Source: Gammaproteobacteria bacterium
Lineage (GTDB): Bacteria > Pseudomonadota > Gammaproteobacteria > JADZEE01
Direction of reading: 5' to 3'
Assembly: GCA_020850735.1 (NCBI GenBank)
Contig: JADZEE010000091.1
Location: 1-64,000, forward strand
Length of the DNA stretch: 64,000 nt
Part shown: piece after piece, positions 38,051 to 48,515 of the stretch
How the letters are laid out: the number at the start of each line of letters is the position of its first letter
Numbering within the stretch: the first letter of the stretch is position 1
The notes under the pieces: generated by a model
The model's input: only the letters and a program-made list of their open reading frames with translations
Told to the model about the DNA's origin: nothing
The model's database searches: none
Position numbers and translations under genes: made by a program

Positions 38051-38836
38051 TCAGGTACTTGTTGCGTTAAAGAGACGATAAAAGTTGTCGCTGGTCGCAC
38101 GCGCCACAGTATCGGTCGCCAGGCCGCGCAGCCCGGCGACGTGGTCGGCGACCAGGCGCACGTAGGCGGGCTCGTTGACGCGGCCACGGTGGGGTACGGG
38201 TGCAAGATAGGGGGAATCCGTCTCGACCAGCAACCGCTCGAGCGGCACCCGCCGGGCGACGTCCTGCAAGGCGGCCGCACTGCGAAAGGTGACGATTCCG
38301 GAGAACGAGATGTAGAAACCCAGGTCGAGGGCCGCGCTGGCCGTTTCCCAGTCGTCGACGAAGCAGTGCATGACGCCGCCGACTGCCGCGGCGCGTTCCT
38401 CGCGCAGGATGGCAATGACATCATCACGGGCATCGCGACTGTGGACGACGAGCGGCTTGCCGAGCGCCACGGCGGCGCGTACGTGGGTGCGGAAACGCCG
38501 GTGCTGCCAGCCGAGATCACCACGGCTGCGGAAGTAGTCGAGGCCCGTTTCGCCAATGGCCACGACCCGTGGATCCGCCGCCAGCGCCACCAGCCTGGCG
38601 ACATCGGGCTCTTCACCGCCCTGGCTGTTCGGGTGTACGCCGGCGGTGCACCACACTTGCGCGTGCGTGCGCGTGAGCTCGAGCAGGCGCCTGTGGCCCT
38701 CCAGGTCTACGCTCACGCACAGACAGGCCGCGACACCGGCATCACGGGCCCGGGCGAGGGCGGTCGCGGCGTCGACACCGCCGTCGAAGTCCTCGAGCAG
38801 CGGCAGGTGGCAATGGGAATCGACGAGAGCCTGCAT
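38051..38836 (-). CDS. TatD-family metal-dependent hydrolase/deoxyribonuclease
   Basis: The 261-residue TIM-barrel protein has VDSHCHLP near the start, AIGETGLDYF, PLVVHSRDARDD, MHCFVDD and ETDSPYLAPVPHRGRVNEP, which together supply the His, Glu and Asp metal ligands of the TatD/YcfH family. YcfH-type genes follow holB and pilZ in many gammaproteobacteria, as here. TatD proteins act as 3'-5' DNases or tRNA-end deacylases. The specific substrate of this one is not known. Confidence 0.92.
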   Translation of the reverse strand: MQALVDSHCHLPLLEDFDGGVDAATALARARDAGVAACLCVSVDLEGHRRLLELTRTHAQVWCTAGVHPNSQGGEEPDVARLVALAADPRVVAIGETGLDYFRSRGDLGWQHRRFRTHVRAAVALGKPLVVHSRDARDDVIAILREERAAAVGGVMHCFVDDWETASAALDLGFYISFSGIVTFRSAAALQDVARRVPLERLLVETDSPYLAPVPHRGRVNEPAYVRLVADHVAGLRGLATDTVARATSDNFYRLFNATST

Positions 38837-38888
38837 CAGGGCATGGACGGCGACGAAGTGGCACGGCGCGCGGGTGGCGCCGGGGCGC

Positions 38889-39245
38889 TTACATCGTATG
38901 CGTCTGGCGATCGGACTTCAGCGCACCGGCAAGCTGGGTCTCGATCTTGTTCCGGGTGGCGCCATTGTCGAGCTCGCTGAACTGCACGCCGATGCCGGCC
39001 GTGCGGTTGCCCTGCGCGCCGCGCGGCGTAATCCAGACGATGCGGCCCGCCACCGGCAACTTTTCCTTGCTGTCAGTGAGGGTCAGCAGCATGAACACCT
39101 CGTCACCGAGCTTGTAGGGTTTGTTCGTCGGGATGAACAGGCCGCCGTTCTTGATGAACGGCATATAGGCGGCGTACAGCGAACTCTTGTCGCGGATGGT
39201 CAGGGAGAGGATACCCTGTCGCGGATTCTTGCCGCCTGCGCTCAT
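38889..39245 (-). CDS. pilZ: PilZ-domain protein of the type IV pilus class
   Basis: The 118-residue protein resembles PilZ of Pseudomonas and Xanthomonas: ILSLTIRDKSSLYAAYMPFI, GGLFIPTNKPYKLGDEVFML and GRIVWITPRGAQG then GIGVQFSE. The RxxxR motif that binds c-di-GMP is absent, as in this subclass, which instead binds PilB and FimX-like partners for pilus assembly. Its ATG overlaps the holB stop by 4 nt. The holB–pilZ–tatD order is a familiar gammaproteobacterial arrangement. Confidence 0.92.
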   Translation of the reverse strand: MSAGGKNPRQGILSLTIRDKSSLYAAYMPFIKNGGLFIPTNKPYKLGDEVFMLLTLTDSKEKLPVAGRIVWITPRGAQGNRTAGIGVQFSELDNGATRNKIETQLAGALKSDRQTHTM

Positions 39246-40243
39246 GATCCTTTGCGCCCCCGCTCGTCGTGCGTCGGAACCAGAAAAAGTAGCAGATCGT
39301 CCAGCAGTGCCTGCTCGCGCAGGCCGCTCGCGATCCGGAGCATCCGGGCTCCTTCGCGCGCGCGCGCGTCGAACTCGATCAGGCGGCGTAAGTCTAGCGC
39401 GTTTGCGATTGCCTGCATATGTGGCGCCAGGTCGGCGTTGTGCATGTGCCCCGCGTCCGCGGTCATGCGCCAGATGACGGCATCACGCACGAAGGACTGC
39501 AGCATGTCCAGCAGGCGCTCGACATCGCCCGCCGACCAGCGATCGGCGAGCTCGACCGGCGACTGCTGGCCGCTGACCAGGGCGCGCAGATCCGCAGCCG
39601 CGCTCGCACGCGCCGTCAGCGCATCGCCTTGCGCCAGCCGCCGCGCGGCGAGCGGCGCGCCGCGGGCGAGCGCGAGCAAGGCGGGCACGTCGGCACTGCT
39701 GCCGAGTTCAGCGGCCAGCCACTGCCCCGCCTCGGCCGCCGCGGGCAGCGCAACGTCGACCCGCTGGCAGCGGCTGCGCACGGTCGCCGGCAGGCCGTGC
39801 GGCCGGTCAGTGACGAGCAGGAACAACGCGCCCGCCGGCGGCTCTTCGAGCACTTTCAAAAGGCTGTTGGCGGCGCTGCGGTTCATGCAGTCGGCCGGAT
39901 CCAGGGTGACGATTTTCCAGCGGCCGTACTGGCGGCTCAGCGCCATGAATCCCACCAGATCCCGGATCTGATCGATTCTGATCGCCTTGCCCGGCTCCAG
40001 CGGCTCGACCAGCAGGCGATCCGGGTGCGATCCGGCCAGGAACAGGCAACAGGGCTTGCATTCGCCGCAGGGCAGGTCGGCGGCCGCCGGCAGCGCGCAG
40101 AGCAACGACTGCGCCAGCGTGTCGGCGAGATGACGCTTGCCGATGCCGGGCGGTCCCGAGAACAGCAGCGCATGCGGCAGGCGATTGTGACGGCGCGCGT
40201 CCGCCAGGCGCTGCCACTGTCGTGCCTGCCAGGGATAGATCAT
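39242..40243 (-). CDS. holB: DNA polymerase III delta' subunit
   Basis: The delta' subunit is the fixed part of the clamp loader. The 333-residue protein starts [12 protein letters not shown] and has [17 protein letters not shown] (P-loop), a zinc module [10 protein letters not shown], and [19 protein letters not shown] with the SRC motif VRSRCQRV. The ATG at 40243 overlaps the tmk stop by 4 nt, so translation is coupled. The zinc module has the CxxCxxC spacing expected and the gene order matches E. coli tmk–holB. Confidence 0.94.
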   Translation of the reverse strand: MIYPWQARQWQRLADARRHNRLPHALLFSGPPGIGKRHLADTLAQSLLCALPAAADLPCGECKPCCLFLAGSHPDRLLVEPLEPGKAIRIDQIRDLVGFMALSRQYGRWKIVTLDPADCMNRSAANSLLKVLEEPPAGALFLLVTDRPHGLPATVRSRCQRVDVALPAAAEAGQWLAAELGSSADVPALLALARGAPLAARRLAQGDALTARASAAADLRALVSGQQSPVELADRWSAGDVERLLDMLQSFVRDAVIWRMTADAGHMHNADLAPHMQAIANALDLRRLIEFDARAREGARMLRIASGLREQALLDDLLLFLVPTHDERGRKGS

Positions 40244-40884
40244 CGCCTGGCAAGTTCCGCCAGCGCGGCGATCAGCAACGCGGCAACCGTCTCCGGCGTC
40301 CCGCTCGCATCGACGATGCGGGTTCTGTGCGGCGCCGCCATGGCGCGTTTGAGATAGACGGCGCGGACCCGCTCGAAAAAAGCGCTGCGCTCGAGCTCGA
40401 AGCGATCCGCACCGCCACGGGCCCGGGCGCGCGCCAGCGCCACCTCGACCGGTGCGTCGAGCAGCAGGGTCAGATCGGGTTGCAAGCCGGCCTGGATGAG
40501 ATCCTCGAGCACCGCGATACGGGCGAGGTCGATGCCGCGACCACCGCCCTGGTAGGCGTAGGTGGCGTCCGTAAAACGGTCGCACACGACCGTACGGCCG
40601 GCGACGAGCGCGGGACGCACGAGCTTGTCGAGATGCTCGGCACGCGCCGCGAACATCAGCAGCAGCTCGGCGTCATGGCTCATCGCGGCGCCTCGCGCGC
40701 CGAGCAGCAGATCGCGTATGGCCTCCGCCACCGGTGCGCCGCCCGGTTCGCGCGTAACCACGACGTCGTGGCCGTGTTCGCGCAGGTACGCAGCCACGGC
40801 GGCGAGATGCGTGCTCTTGCCGACCCCCTCGATCCCTTCGAGAGTGACGAACAGCGCGGACCGTTCCGTTCCCGTGTCGATCAT
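40240..40884 (-). CDS. tmk: Thymidylate kinase
   Basis: It phosphorylates dTMP to dTDP. The 214-residue protein has the P-loop [14 protein letters not shown], the DR motif [19 protein letters not shown] and the lid region [12 protein letters not shown]. Length and motifs are normal. Its ATG overlaps the mltG stop by 4 nt, and its stop overlaps the holB start, so it is in the middle of a tightly packed run of coupled genes. Confidence 0.96.
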   Translation of the reverse strand: MIDTGTERSALFVTLEGIEGVGKSTHLAAVAAYLREHGHDVVVTREPGGAPVAEAIRDLLLGARGAAMSHDAELLLMFAARAEHLDKLVRPALVAGRTVVCDRFTDATYAYQGGGRGIDLARIAVLEDLIQAGLQPDLTLLLDAPVEVALARARARGGADRFELERSAFFERVRAVYLKRAMAAPHRTRIVDASGTPETVAALLIAALAELARR

Positions 40885-41900
40885 CGGTCAGCGCCTGCGC
40901 CGAGCTGAAAACGGGAAACGGCGCGGTTGTGATCCGTGAGCGTCGCCGAGAAATGGTGGCTGCCGTCGCCGCGTGCGACGAAATACAGCGCCTCCCCCCC
41001 GGCCGGGTGAACGACCGCCTCGATCGCCGCTGCGCCCGGCAGCGCGATCGGCGTCGGCGGCAGACCCTCGCGCTGATACGTGTTGTAGGGCGTGTACTGC
41101 GCCAGATCGACGCGGCGCAGATTGCCGTCGAAACGTTCGCCAAGCCCGTAAATGACGGTGGGATCGGTTTGCAGACGCATACCCCGTTGCAGGCGTCGCA
41201 CGAATACTCCGGCGATCTGCGCGCGTTCGGCGGCAACCGCGGTCTCTTTCTCCACTATCGAGGCGAGCACGAGGACCTCGTCCGGGCTGTTCAGCGGCAG
41301 GCCCGGATCGCGCTCGTCCCACAGGTGCGCCAGGGTCGCATCGAGCGCACGCGCGGCGCGCTCGAGCAGGTCCAGATCGCGGGTGCCGAGTAGGTAGTGG
41401 TAGGTATCAGGCATGAAGCGCCCTTCCGCCGGCACACCCGGTCGACCGAGCGCCGCCATGATTTCGTCGTCGGACCAGTCCCCGGGAGTGTGTTCGAGCG
41501 CGGGCGCATCGGCAAGCGCCCGACGCAAGTCCGCGAAGCGCCAGCCCTCGACGATGGTAAACGCGTGTTGTACTACCCGCCCGTTGACCAGCATGTCGAA
41601 CAGCTCGTGGCTGCTCATCCCGGGGCGGACGTCGTACTCGCCCGCCTGGATGCGCCGCTGCAGTCCGCGCGCGCGCGCGGCGAATCGCAGGTACAGCGCG
41701 TTCGCGATGACGCCGTCGCCGGCGAGCCGGTCGGCAATTTGCCGGAATGGCACGCCGCGATCGACGACCAGGCGATAGGGTCGTGCGCCGACGGACAGCG
41801 GTGCGGCAAGCACCCGCTCGAAGTCCCGCCACAGCAGGTAGCCGGCGATCCCGGCGAGTATTACGCCGCTCACGAATGCAATCGCCAGGATACGTCTCAC
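40881..41900 (-). CDS. mltG: Endolytic murein transglycosylase MltG
   Basis: MltG cuts nascent peptidoglycan strands at the inner membrane and sets their length. The 339-residue protein has one N-terminal membrane anchor ([20 protein letters not shown]), a LysM-like subdomain, and the YceG motif [20 protein letters not shown] with the catalytic Glu, followed by [13 protein letters not shown] and [18 protein letters not shown]. It overlaps pabC and tmk by 4 nt at each end. Confidence 0.95.
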   Translation of the reverse strand: MRRILAIAFVSGVILAGIAGYLLWRDFERVLAAPLSVGARPYRLVVDRGVPFRQIADRLAGDGVIANALYLRFAARARGLQRRIQAGEYDVRPGMSSHELFDMLVNGRVVQHAFTIVEGWRFADLRRALADAPALEHTPGDWSDDEIMAALGRPGVPAEGRFMPDTYHYLLGTRDLDLLERAARALDATLAHLWDERDPGLPLNSPDEVLVLASIVEKETAVAAERAQIAGVFVRRLQRGMRLQTDPTVIYGLGERFDGNLRRVDLAQYTPYNTYQREGLPPTPIALPGAAAIEAVVHPAGGEALYFVARGDGSHHFSATLTDHNRAVSRFQLGAGADR

Positions 41901-42745
41901 GTGACCCCACCTGGCCAGTCGCCGGCGTCCCGCAGGCTGCGTGCCAGTGTCGCGGTGATCGGCCCGGGCGCGCGCAGGTGCTCACACAGGCCGACCAGGC
42001 GACGGACCGGCCAGATCCCGATAATCGCGTTGCACAGGAACAGTTCCTCGGCACGCTCGAGCTCGTGCGCAGCGACTGCGCGCACGTCCGCGGGCATACC
42101 AAGCCGCGCCGCGTGTTCGAGAATCACCGCCCGCATCACGCCCGCCACGCCGCAGTCCGTCAGCGCAGGGGTGACCAGACGCGCGGCGATGACCAGGAAA
42201 AGATTACAGCGGGTCCCCTCGATCACGTGCCCGTGCGTATCGAGCATGAGGCCCTCCTGCGCATCGGGTCCGAGCTCCATGCTCGCCAGCACCTGCTCGA
42301 GGCGGTTCAGGTGCTTGATGCCGGCGAGGCGCGCGTTCGTCCCGAGCCGCGTCGCGCAGAGGATCGAACTGATGCCGCGGCTGGCGTGCGTGTGCGGGTG
42401 GTCGGGCCATTCATGGCGAACGATCACGCGCGTCGGCCGCACCTCGTCCGCCGGCCGGTAGCCGCGCCCGCCCGCGCCGCGGCTGAGCACGAGCTTGACC
42501 ACACACCGGGCCTCGGCAGTAGCCAGAGCGAGGATCTCGTTCTCGAGCATGGCCGGATCGGGCACAGGCAGACCGAGCCGCGCGCAACCGCGCGCGAGGC
42601 GCGCAAAGTGATGGTCGAGGAGCAGCGGGCGACCGTCACGGCAGGCGATCGTCTCGAACAGACCGTCACCGTAAGCGAAACCGCGATCGGTCGCGGCTAC
42701 GGTATCCGCGATCCGGCCGTCGACGAGGCAGCGGGCGGTACTCAC
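41897..42745 (-). CDS. pabC: Aminodeoxychorismate lyase
   Basis: PabC turns 4-amino-4-deoxychorismate into p-aminobenzoate and pyruvate for folate. The 282-residue fold-IV PLP protein has RGFAYGDGLFETIACRDG, PLP-binding Lys144 in LAGIKHLNRLEQVLA, and the GTRCNLFLV motif after EGLMLDTHGHVIE. The position between fabF and mltG is the conserved gammaproteobacterial one. D-amino-acid or branched-chain aminotransferases share the fold but not this context. Confidence 0.93.
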   Translation of the reverse strand: MSTARCLVDGRIADTVAATDRGFAYGDGLFETIACRDGRPLLLDHHFARLARGCARLGLPVPDPAMLENEILALATAEARCVVKLVLSRGAGGRGYRPADEVRPTRVIVRHEWPDHPHTHASRGISSILCATRLGTNARLAGIKHLNRLEQVLASMELGPDAQEGLMLDTHGHVIEGTRCNLFLVIAARLVTPALTDCGVAGVMRAVILEHAARLGMPADVRAVAAHELERAEELFLCNAIIGIWPVRRLVGLCEHLRAPGPITATLARSLRDAGDWPGGVT

Positions 42746-42761
42746 GACCGCCCCGCCCCGT

Positions 42762-44003
42762 TCAGCCGAGTCGCCTGAACACCAGCGTGCCGTTCGTGCC
42801 GCCGAACCCGAAGGAGTTCGATACGGCGACGTCGATCTTCATTGGCCGCGCCTCGTTTGGAACGTAGTCGAGATCGCATTCCGGATCGGGCGTAGTGAGG
42901 TTGATGGTCGGCGGCGCCACCTGGTCGCGCAGCGCGAGTATCGAGAATACCGCCTCCGCGCCACCGGCCGCGCCGAGCATGTGTCCGACCATGGACTTGG
43001 TCGAGCTGATCGCCACCGAGCGCGCATGTTCGGCGCACACGAGCTTGACCGCATCGGTTTCAGCCTTGTCGCCGGCCGGCGTGGACGTGCCGTGCGCGTT
43101 GATGTAATCGATGTCCTGCGCCACCAGGCGCGCGCTCGCGAGCGCCAGGCGCATGCACGCGGCAGCTCCCTCGCCACCCGGGGAAGGCGCGGTCATGTGG
43201 AAGGCGTCGCTGTTCATGCCGTAGCCTGCCACCTCGGCGTAGATGTTCGCGCCGCGGCGGCGTGCGCGCTCGTACTCCTCGAGCACGACCACACCCGCAC
43301 CGTCGCTCAGGACGAAACCGTCCCGCTCCCTGTCCCATGGCCGGCTCGCCGTCGCGGGACTGTCGTTGCGCGTGGACAGCGCCCGTGCCGCGCAGAATCC
43401 GCCGAGCCCGGTCGGCGAGGTCGCCATCTCGGCGCCACCCGCGAGCATCACGTCCGCGTCACCATAGGCCACGAATTTCGCGGCCTCGCCGACGCAGTGC
43501 GTCCCGGTAGCACAGGCGCTTACGATCGCGTAGTTCGGCCCCTTCAATCCGTAGCGGATGGAAAGGTTGCCCGAGACCATGTTGATGATGTTGCTCGGCA
43601 CGAAGAACGGGGAGATCTTGCGCGGCCCGCCGCTGAGGAAGGCGCCATATCCAGCCTCTATACCCGGCAAACCGCCGATGCCGGAGCCGATGCACACGCC
43701 GATACGCTCCGGATCTTCGCGGTCCATATCGATCCCCGCATCCTCGACCGCCTGGACTCCGGCCCCTATCCCGTAATGAATGAACGGGTCCATCTTCTTG
43801 ACGTCTTTCGCGCTGATGTAGCGATTGACGTCGAAGTCCACTATCGTGCCACCGAAGCGGGTGGAGAAATTGCCGACGTCGAAATGCGTGATCGGTCGTA
43901 TGCCGCTGACGCCCGCGCAGATGTTCGCCCATGCGGCCGCGATCGTATTGCCCACCGGGCAAACGATCCCCAGTCCAGTTACCACAACCCTTCGCTTGCT
44001 CAC
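42762..44003 (-). CDS. fabF: 3-oxoacyl-ACP synthase II
   Basis: FabF condenses malonyl-ACP with acyl-ACP during elongation. The 413-residue thiolase-fold enzyme has the Cys-His-His triad: Cys164 ([10 protein letters not shown]), His304 ([12 protein letters not shown]) and His341 ([11 protein letters not shown]). The N-terminus [16 protein letters not shown] is typical, as is the C-terminal [15 protein letters not shown]. It lies 90 nt after acpP and 16 nt before pabC. Confidence 0.97.
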   Translation of the reverse strand: MSKRRVVVTGLGIVCPVGNTIAAAWANICAGVSGIRPITHFDVGNFSTRFGGTIVDFDVNRYISAKDVKKMDPFIHYGIGAGVQAVEDAGIDMDREDPERIGVCIGSGIGGLPGIEAGYGAFLSGGPRKISPFFVPSNIINMVSGNLSIRYGLKGPNYAIVSACATGTHCVGEAAKFVAYGDADVMLAGGAEMATSPTGLGGFCAARALSTRNDSPATASRPWDRERDGFVLSDGAGVVVLEEYERARRRGANIYAEVAGYGMNSDAFHMTAPSPGGEGAAACMRLALASARLVAQDIDYINAHGTSTPAGDKAETDAVKLVCAEHARSVAISSTKSMVGHMLGAAGGAEAVFSILALRDQVAPPTINLTTPDPECDLDYVPNEARPMKIDVAVSNSFGFGGTNGTLVFRRLG

Positions 44004-44093
44004 GATTACGTCACCCCGATAAAAAGAAAAGGCCGCGCCCGACTGGGATGCGCGGCCTCGTCCGGCATTCTGTAGCGGCGTCCTGTATCGGCG

Positions 44094-44330
44094 TCAGTCC
44101 AGGTGCGCAGTGATGTAGTCGATCGCCTGTTGCACCGTCGTGATTTTCTCTGCCTCCTCATCCGGAATCTCGGTCTTGAACTCTTCCTCGAGTGCCATCA
44201 CCAGCTCCACCGTATCGAGTGAATCGGCACCGAGATCGTCGACGAAAGAAGCCTCCTTGGTGACCTCATCTTCCTTGACGCCCAGTTGCTCGACGACGAT
44301 CTTTCTAACGCGTTCCTCGATGCTGCTCAT
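44094..44330 (-). CDS. acpP: Acyl carrier protein
   Basis: The 78-residue acidic protein carries the growing acyl chain on a phosphopantetheine attached to the Ser of [36 protein letters not shown] at the N-terminus is canonical. The ATG at 44330 is the family start; an upstream in-frame ATG would add seven odd residues. AcpS, which attaches the cofactor, is encoded at 56350 in this window. Confidence 0.97.
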   Translation of the reverse strand: MSSIEERVRKIVVEQLGVKEDEVTKEASFVDDLGADSLDTVELVMALEEEFKTEIPDEEAEKITTVQQAIDYITAHLD

Positions 44331-44381
44331 ACTTTGTTTTTCCTCCCACAATCCGTGCCGCCGGGGCCGCGGCGCCTGCTT

Positions 44382-44409
44382 AGTTTAGTGAAATCGCCCT
44401 TTCTTGCAA
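44382..44409 (-). promoter_or_regulatory. Candidate acpP promoter
   Basis: On the minus strand TTGCAA (44404-44409) and TAAACT (44382-44387) are separated by 16 bp in an unusually AT-rich gap. The start would fall near 44375, giving a leader of about 45 nt with GGGAGG before acpP. A separate promoter for acpP within the fab cluster is known in E. coli. Each hexamer matches the sigma-70 consensus at 4 of 6 positions. Confidence 0.42.
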
Positions 44410-44479
44410 CCTAAACTTTGCTTAGCAATTAATAGCTTATGAAACAGTAGCCTAGACTGGAAAGTGCGCGTTTTTCAGT

Positions 44480-44501
44480 GGCGTGAAGACACCTTCACGC
44501 C
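44480..44501 (-). promoter_or_regulatory. Stem-loop over the fabG stop codon
   Basis: GGCGTGAAG and CTTCACGCC form a perfect 9-bp stem with a 4-nt loop. The fabG stop (44495-44497) is in one arm. No T-run follows on the minus strand, so it is not a standard terminator; it may limit read-through or mark an RNA-processing point between fabG and acpP. Confidence 0.5.
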
Positions 44502-45250
44502 ATGTACATGCCACCGTTCACGGACAAGGTCTCGCCCGTGATGTAACCGGCATCCGGCGATGCGAGAAATGTCACCGCCGCAGCGACTTCTTCGATTGCC
44601 CCGAGCCGTCCGAGCGGTATCTGCGCGAGCAGTGCGTCGCGTTGCGCATCGCTCAGTGCGCGCGTCATGTCGGTGTCAATGAACCCGGGCGCGACCGCGT
44701 TGACCGTGACCCCGCGCGAACCGATTTCTCGCGCCAGCGACTTGGTGAAACCGATGACGCCGGCCTTCGCCGCTGCATAGTTCGTCTGTCCGGCGTTGCC
44801 GCTCTGGCCGACGACGGAAGTGATATTGACGATACGCCCGTAGCGCGCCTTCATCATCGCTCGCAGGACGCTCTTGCAAAGCCGATAGACCGACGTGAGA
44901 TTGGTGTCGATGATCGACTGCCACTCCTCGTCCTTCATGCGCAGCAACAGATTGTCGCGGGTGATGCCGGCGTTGTTGACGAGTATGGAAGGACTCAGGC
45001 CCTGCTCATCGAGTCGTCCGACGAGTGCACCCGCGGCTTGCGGATCGGCAACATCCAGCAGCTCCGCTCGGCCATCGATTCCTTCCCGTTCGAACATCGC
45101 GCAAATGGCCTGAAGGCCCGCGCTACCCGTCGCCGTACCGATGACACGCGCGCCGCGGCGACCGATCGCAAGGGCAATTCCGCGCCCGATGCCGCGACTG
45201 GCACCCGTCACCAGCGCCGTTTGACCATGGAGCGGCATGGCGGCGTTCAT
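44495..45250 (-). CDS. fabG: 3-oxoacyl-ACP reductase
   Basis: FabG reduces 3-oxoacyl-ACP with NADPH. The 251-residue SDR has TGASRGIGRGIALAIG, NNAGITRDNLLLRMKDEEW, the catalytic ITSVVGQSGNAGQTNYAAAK and the end ITGETLSVNGGMYM, a close match to FabG. The ATG at 45250 overlaps the fabD stop by 4 nt; an ATG at 45238 is possible. Context between fabD and acpP removes doubt about its role. Confidence 0.96.
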   Translation of the reverse strand: MNAAMPLHGQTALVTGASRGIGRGIALAIGRRGARVIGTATGSAGLQAICAMFEREGIDGRAELLDVADPQAAGALVGRLDEQGLSPSILVNNAGITRDNLLLRMKDEEWQSIIDTNLTSVYRLCKSVLRAMMKARYGRIVNITSVVGQSGNAGQTNYAAAKAGVIGFTKSLAREIGSRGVTVNAVAPGFIDTDMTRALSDAQRDALLAQIPLGRLGAIEEVAAAVTFLASPDAGYITGETLSVNGGMYMA

Positions 45251-46179
45251 CCCTCGTCGCACGCACGGGTGAGCGTGTCGGCGTCGTAGACCGCGACGGA
45301 GTCCAGGCCGCGCTCGATGCGCTTGCACAGGCCCGCCAGCACCTTGCCGGGTCCGAACTCGTACACCCGGGTCACACCCTCGTCGAAGATGTTGCGCACA
45401 CACTGCACCCAGCGGACCGGTTTCCAGGCCTGCTCCACCAGCGCCGCACGGATCTGGTCAGGTTCACTGCGCGTGCGGGCGTCGACGTTGTGGACCACCG
45501 CCACCCGCGGCGACGTCACCTGAACGCCGGCCAGCGCCTCGGCGAGGCGTGCGGCGGCCGGCTGCATCAGGCTGCAGTGAAAGGGCGCGCTCACCGGCAG
45601 TCGCACGGCGCGCTTGGCACCCGCGCCACCCGCCGCCGAGATCGCGCGATCGACGGCTGCCACGTGACCGGCTATGACCACCTGCCCGGGCGCATTGTAG
45701 TTCGCGCAGGTGACGATCTCTTCGGCGCTCGCGCTCGCCGCACACAGCCTCTCCACGCTCGCGTCGTCGAGCCCCATGATCGCCGCCATCGCACCGCTGC
45801 CGATCGGTACCGCTTCCTGCATGAAACGACCGCGGGCGGCGACCAGACGCACCGCGTCGGCAAACTTGAGCGAGCCCGCGCATACCAGGGCCGTGTACTC
45901 GCCCAGACTGTGGCCCGCGAACAGCAGCGGATCACTGCCACCCATGTTGCGCCAGGCGCGCCAGACGGCCACGCCGGCCGTGAGCATCACCGGCTGAGTC
46001 CTTTCGGTTTGTGCGAGTTTGTCTTCCGGACCGATCTGTACGAGCTTCCAAAGGTCGTAGCCGAGCGCCTGCGACGCCTCACGAAACGTCTCGCGAACCG
46101 CCGGTTCGCTCTCGGCGAGCGCGGCCAGCATACCGACAGACTGTGATCCCTGCCCCGGGAATACGATGGCGAGCGACAT
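45247..46179 (-). CDS. fabD: Malonyl-CoA:ACP transacylase
   Basis: FabD loads malonyl groups onto ACP. The 310-residue protein has FPGQGSQSVGM, the nucleophile Ser91 in AGHSLGEYTALVCAG, the Arg of GRFMQEAVP and the His of LPVSAPFHCSLMQPA. It sits 33 nt after fabH. Length and residues are standard. Confidence 0.96.
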   Translation of the reverse strand: MSLAIVFPGQGSQSVGMLAALAESEPAVRETFREASQALGYDLWKLVQIGPEDKLAQTERTQPVMLTAGVAVWRAWRNMGGSDPLLFAGHSLGEYTALVCAGSLKFADAVRLVAARGRFMQEAVPIGSGAMAAIMGLDDASVERLCAASASAEEIVTCANYNAPGQVVIAGHVAAVDRAISAAGGAGAKRAVRLPVSAPFHCSLMQPAAARLAEALAGVQVTSPRVAVVHNVDARTRSEPDQIRAALVEQAWKPVRWVQCVRNIFDEGVTRVYEFGPGKVLAGLCKRIERGLDSVAVYDADTLTRACDEG

Positions 46180-46212
46180 GACTACTCTCGAACGACGTAA
46201 GCGTATGCGGAA

Positions 46213-47181
46213 TCAGTAGCGGACCAGTGCCGCTCCCCACGTCAGGCCGCCGCCGAACGCCTCCAGGAGCAGCAGCTGGCCGCGCTTGACGCGACCGTCG
46301 CGCACGGCGACGTCGAGGGCGAGCGGAATCGAGGCCGCTGACGTGTTGCCGTGTTCGGCGACGGTGACGATGATGCGTTCGTCCGACAACCCGAGCTTGC
46401 GCGCCGTGGCTGCAATGATGCGCTTGTTGGCCTGGTGCGGGATCAACCAGTCGACTGCATCGATGCCGATGCCGTTGGCCGTGAGCGCCTCCTCGACGAT
46501 ACCACTGAGCGTATTGACCGCGACTTTGAACAACTGGTTGCCCTCCATGCGCACGAACGCACCGTGGCCGCGCAACTTCTGGTAGTCCTTGGAAACACCC
46601 GCCGGCACGAGCAGCAGGTCGGCGTAACGACCATCGGCGTGCAGGTGAGTGCTGAGCACGCCCGGTGCATCGGCCGCCTCCACGATGACGGCGCCCGCAC
46701 CATCCCCAAACAGCACACAGGTCTTGCGGTCGCTCCAGTCGATGATACGTGTGAACGTCTCGGCGCCGACCACCAGTGCACAGCGGGCGGCGCCAGTGCG
46801 CACGAACTTGTCGGCCACGCTGAGCGCGTAGACGAAACCGGTGCACACCGCCTGAATGTCGAACGCTGCGCAGTCGTGGATTCCGAGGCGTTCCTGCAGC
46901 AGGCAGGCGGTGCTCGGAAACACGAGATCCGGCGTCGTGGTCGCCAGCACGATTAGGTCGATCGAGCCGGCTTCCACGCCCGCCGCCTCGATGGCACGTC
47001 GCGCCGCGTGTTCAGCGAGATCGCAGGTGGTCTCGTCGTCGGCGGCTACGTGGCGCTGGTGAATACCGCTTCTTTCGCGGATCCACTCGTCGGTGGTGTC
47101 GACGATTTTCTCCAGGTCCGCGTTCGTGACCACCTTGTCCGGCAGGTAGCTGCCGGTACCCGCGATGCGCGAATAGATCAA
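46213..47181 (-). CDS. fabH: 3-oxoacyl-ACP synthase III
   Basis: FabH starts fatty-acid synthesis by condensing acetyl-CoA with malonyl-ACP. The 322-residue protein has catalytic Cys113 ([13 protein letters not shown]), His in [12 protein letters not shown] and Asn in [25 protein letters not shown] opens the protein. Its ATG overlaps the plsX stop by 4 nt. Confidence 0.96.
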   Translation of the reverse strand: MIYSRIAGTGSYLPDKVVTNADLEKIVDTTDEWIRERSGIHQRHVAADDETTCDLAEHAARRAIEAAGVEAGSIDLIVLATTTPDLVFPSTACLLQERLGIHDCAAFDIQAVCTGFVYALSVADKFVRTGAARCALVVGAETFTRIIDWSDRKTCVLFGDGAGAVIVEAADAPGVLSTHLHADGRYADLLLVPAGVSKDYQKLRGHGAFVRMEGNQLFKVAVNTLSGIVEEALTANGIGIDAVDWLIPHQANKRIIAATARKLGLSDERIIVTVAEHGNTSAASIPLALDVAVRDGRVKRGQLLLLEAFGGGLTWGAALVRY

Positions 47182-48200
47182 ACCGCCTGCCTCGTGGTCA
47201 GGATCGATTCGAGCCGGCAGCTGATCCGATCAGGGACCGATTTCTCGACCTCCAGAAGCGCCTCCTCGATCGCATGCGCAAAGGAGGTCTCGTCGGCACC
47301 GCCGTGGCTCTTGACCACGATTCCACGCAGGCCGAGCAGGCTCGCGCCGTTGTAACGGCGCGGATCGGTTCGCCGTCGCAGCGCTTTGAGGACCGGCATC
47401 GCGACCACGCTCGCCATGCGCGCATACAGGTGACGCGAAAACTCCTCGCGGACGAAATGGGTAATCATGTGCGCGACTCCCTCGCTTGCCTTGAGCGCGA
47501 CGTTGCCGACGAAGCCGTCGCAGACGATGACATCGACGCTGCCACCGTAAAGATCATTGCCCTCGACGTAACCTACGTAGTTGAGATTGCTCGCGGCGAG
47601 CAGTGCGGCCGTCTGCTTGACCCGATCGTTACCCTTGATCTCTTCCTCGCCGACGTTGAGCAACGCGACGCTCGGGCTTTCCTTGTCCTCAATTGCGCTG
47701 GCGAGCACGGCTCCCATCACTGCGAACTGGAACAGTTCTTCCGAGCTCGAATCGACGTTGGCGCCGAGGTCGAGCACGTGGGAGTGACCGCGTACACCGG
47801 GCAGGGTCGCGCAGATCGCGGGCCGGTCGATGCCCGGCAGGGTCTTCAGAACGAACCGCGCCGTCGCCATCAGTGCGCCGGTATTTCCAGCGCTCACGCA
47901 GGCGCCGGCCACGCCCTCCTTGACCAGGTTGATCGCCACCCGCATCGAGGAATCCCGTTTGTTGCGCAACGCGATGGACGGGCGCTCATCCATCGCCACC
48001 TGCTGCGAGGCGTGCTGCACGGTCAAGCGCTCACTCTCGACGCCACCGGCGTCGCGCAGGGCACGCGTGACCACGTCGCGGTCGCCGACCAGGATCAGCC
48101 CGAGATCGGGATGCCGGCTCATCACGCGCAGCGCGGCCGGCACCGTGACCGACGGGCCATGGTCGCCGCCCATGGCGTCGAGTGCCACGATCGGATGCAA
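47178..48200 (-). CDS. plsX: Phosphate acyltransferase PlsX
   Basis: PlsX makes acyl phosphate from acyl-ACP for phospholipid synthesis. The 340-residue protein reads [20 protein letters not shown] at the start and has [40 protein letters not shown] and [19 protein letters not shown] choose the TTG at 48200 because it gives the family N-terminus and follows GGGGA. A GTG at 48224 has no ribosome site, and an ATG at 48308 would overlap rpmF and add 36 non-conserved residues. Confidence 0.93.
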   Translation of the reverse strand: MHPIVALDAMGGDHGPSVTVPAALRVMSRHPDLGLILVGDRDVVTRALRDAGGVESERLTVQHASQQVAMDERPSIALRNKRDSSMRVAINLVKEGVAGACVSAGNTGALMATARFVLKTLPGIDRPAICATLPGVRGHSHVLDLGANVDSSSEELFQFAVMGAVLASAIEDKESPSVALLNVGEEEIKGNDRVKQTAALLAASNLNYVGYVEGNDLYGGSVDVIVCDGFVGNVALKASEGVAHMITHFVREEFSRHLYARMASVVAMPVLKALRRRTDPRRYNGASLLGLRGIVVKSHGGADETSFAHAIEEALLEVEKSVPDRISCRLESILTTRQAV

Positions 48201-48288
48201 GGCTGTCCCCGGGCGCGTCGGCACGGTGCGGTATTGTGCGCTGGCGGGGCTGGGGATGAGCCGCGGCCACGGATCGCCGCGGCTGCGG

Positions 48289-48468
48289 TCAGGTTTCGTC
48301 GCGGGCAAGAACCTTGCGGCCGCGGTAGTACCCGTCAGGGCTCACGTGGTGGCGGCGATGCACGACCCCGGTGGTCGGCTCGATCGACAGTGCCGCCGCC
48401 TCGAGCGAATCATGGGAGCGGCGCATGTCACGCTTGGACGGCGTCTTGCGATTCTGCTGTACAGCCAT
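48289..48468 (-). CDS. rpmF: 50S ribosomal protein L32
   Basis: This 59-residue protein begins [20 protein letters not shown] and ends [20 protein letters not shown], as bacterial L32 does. It is a small basic ribosomal protein of the large subunit. It lacks the four zinc-binding Cys found in some L32 forms (C-minus type). The yceD–rpmF–plsX order is conserved in gammaproteobacteria. It lies 47 nt after yceD. Confidence 0.96.
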   Translation of the reverse strand: MAVQQNRKTPSKRDMRRSHDSLEAAALSIEPTTGVVHRRHHVSPDGYYRGRKVLARDET

Positions 48469-48515
48469 TTTCTTGCGTCTCCAGAGCTCACAGTTTCATT
48501 GAATTCGCAGCAACT

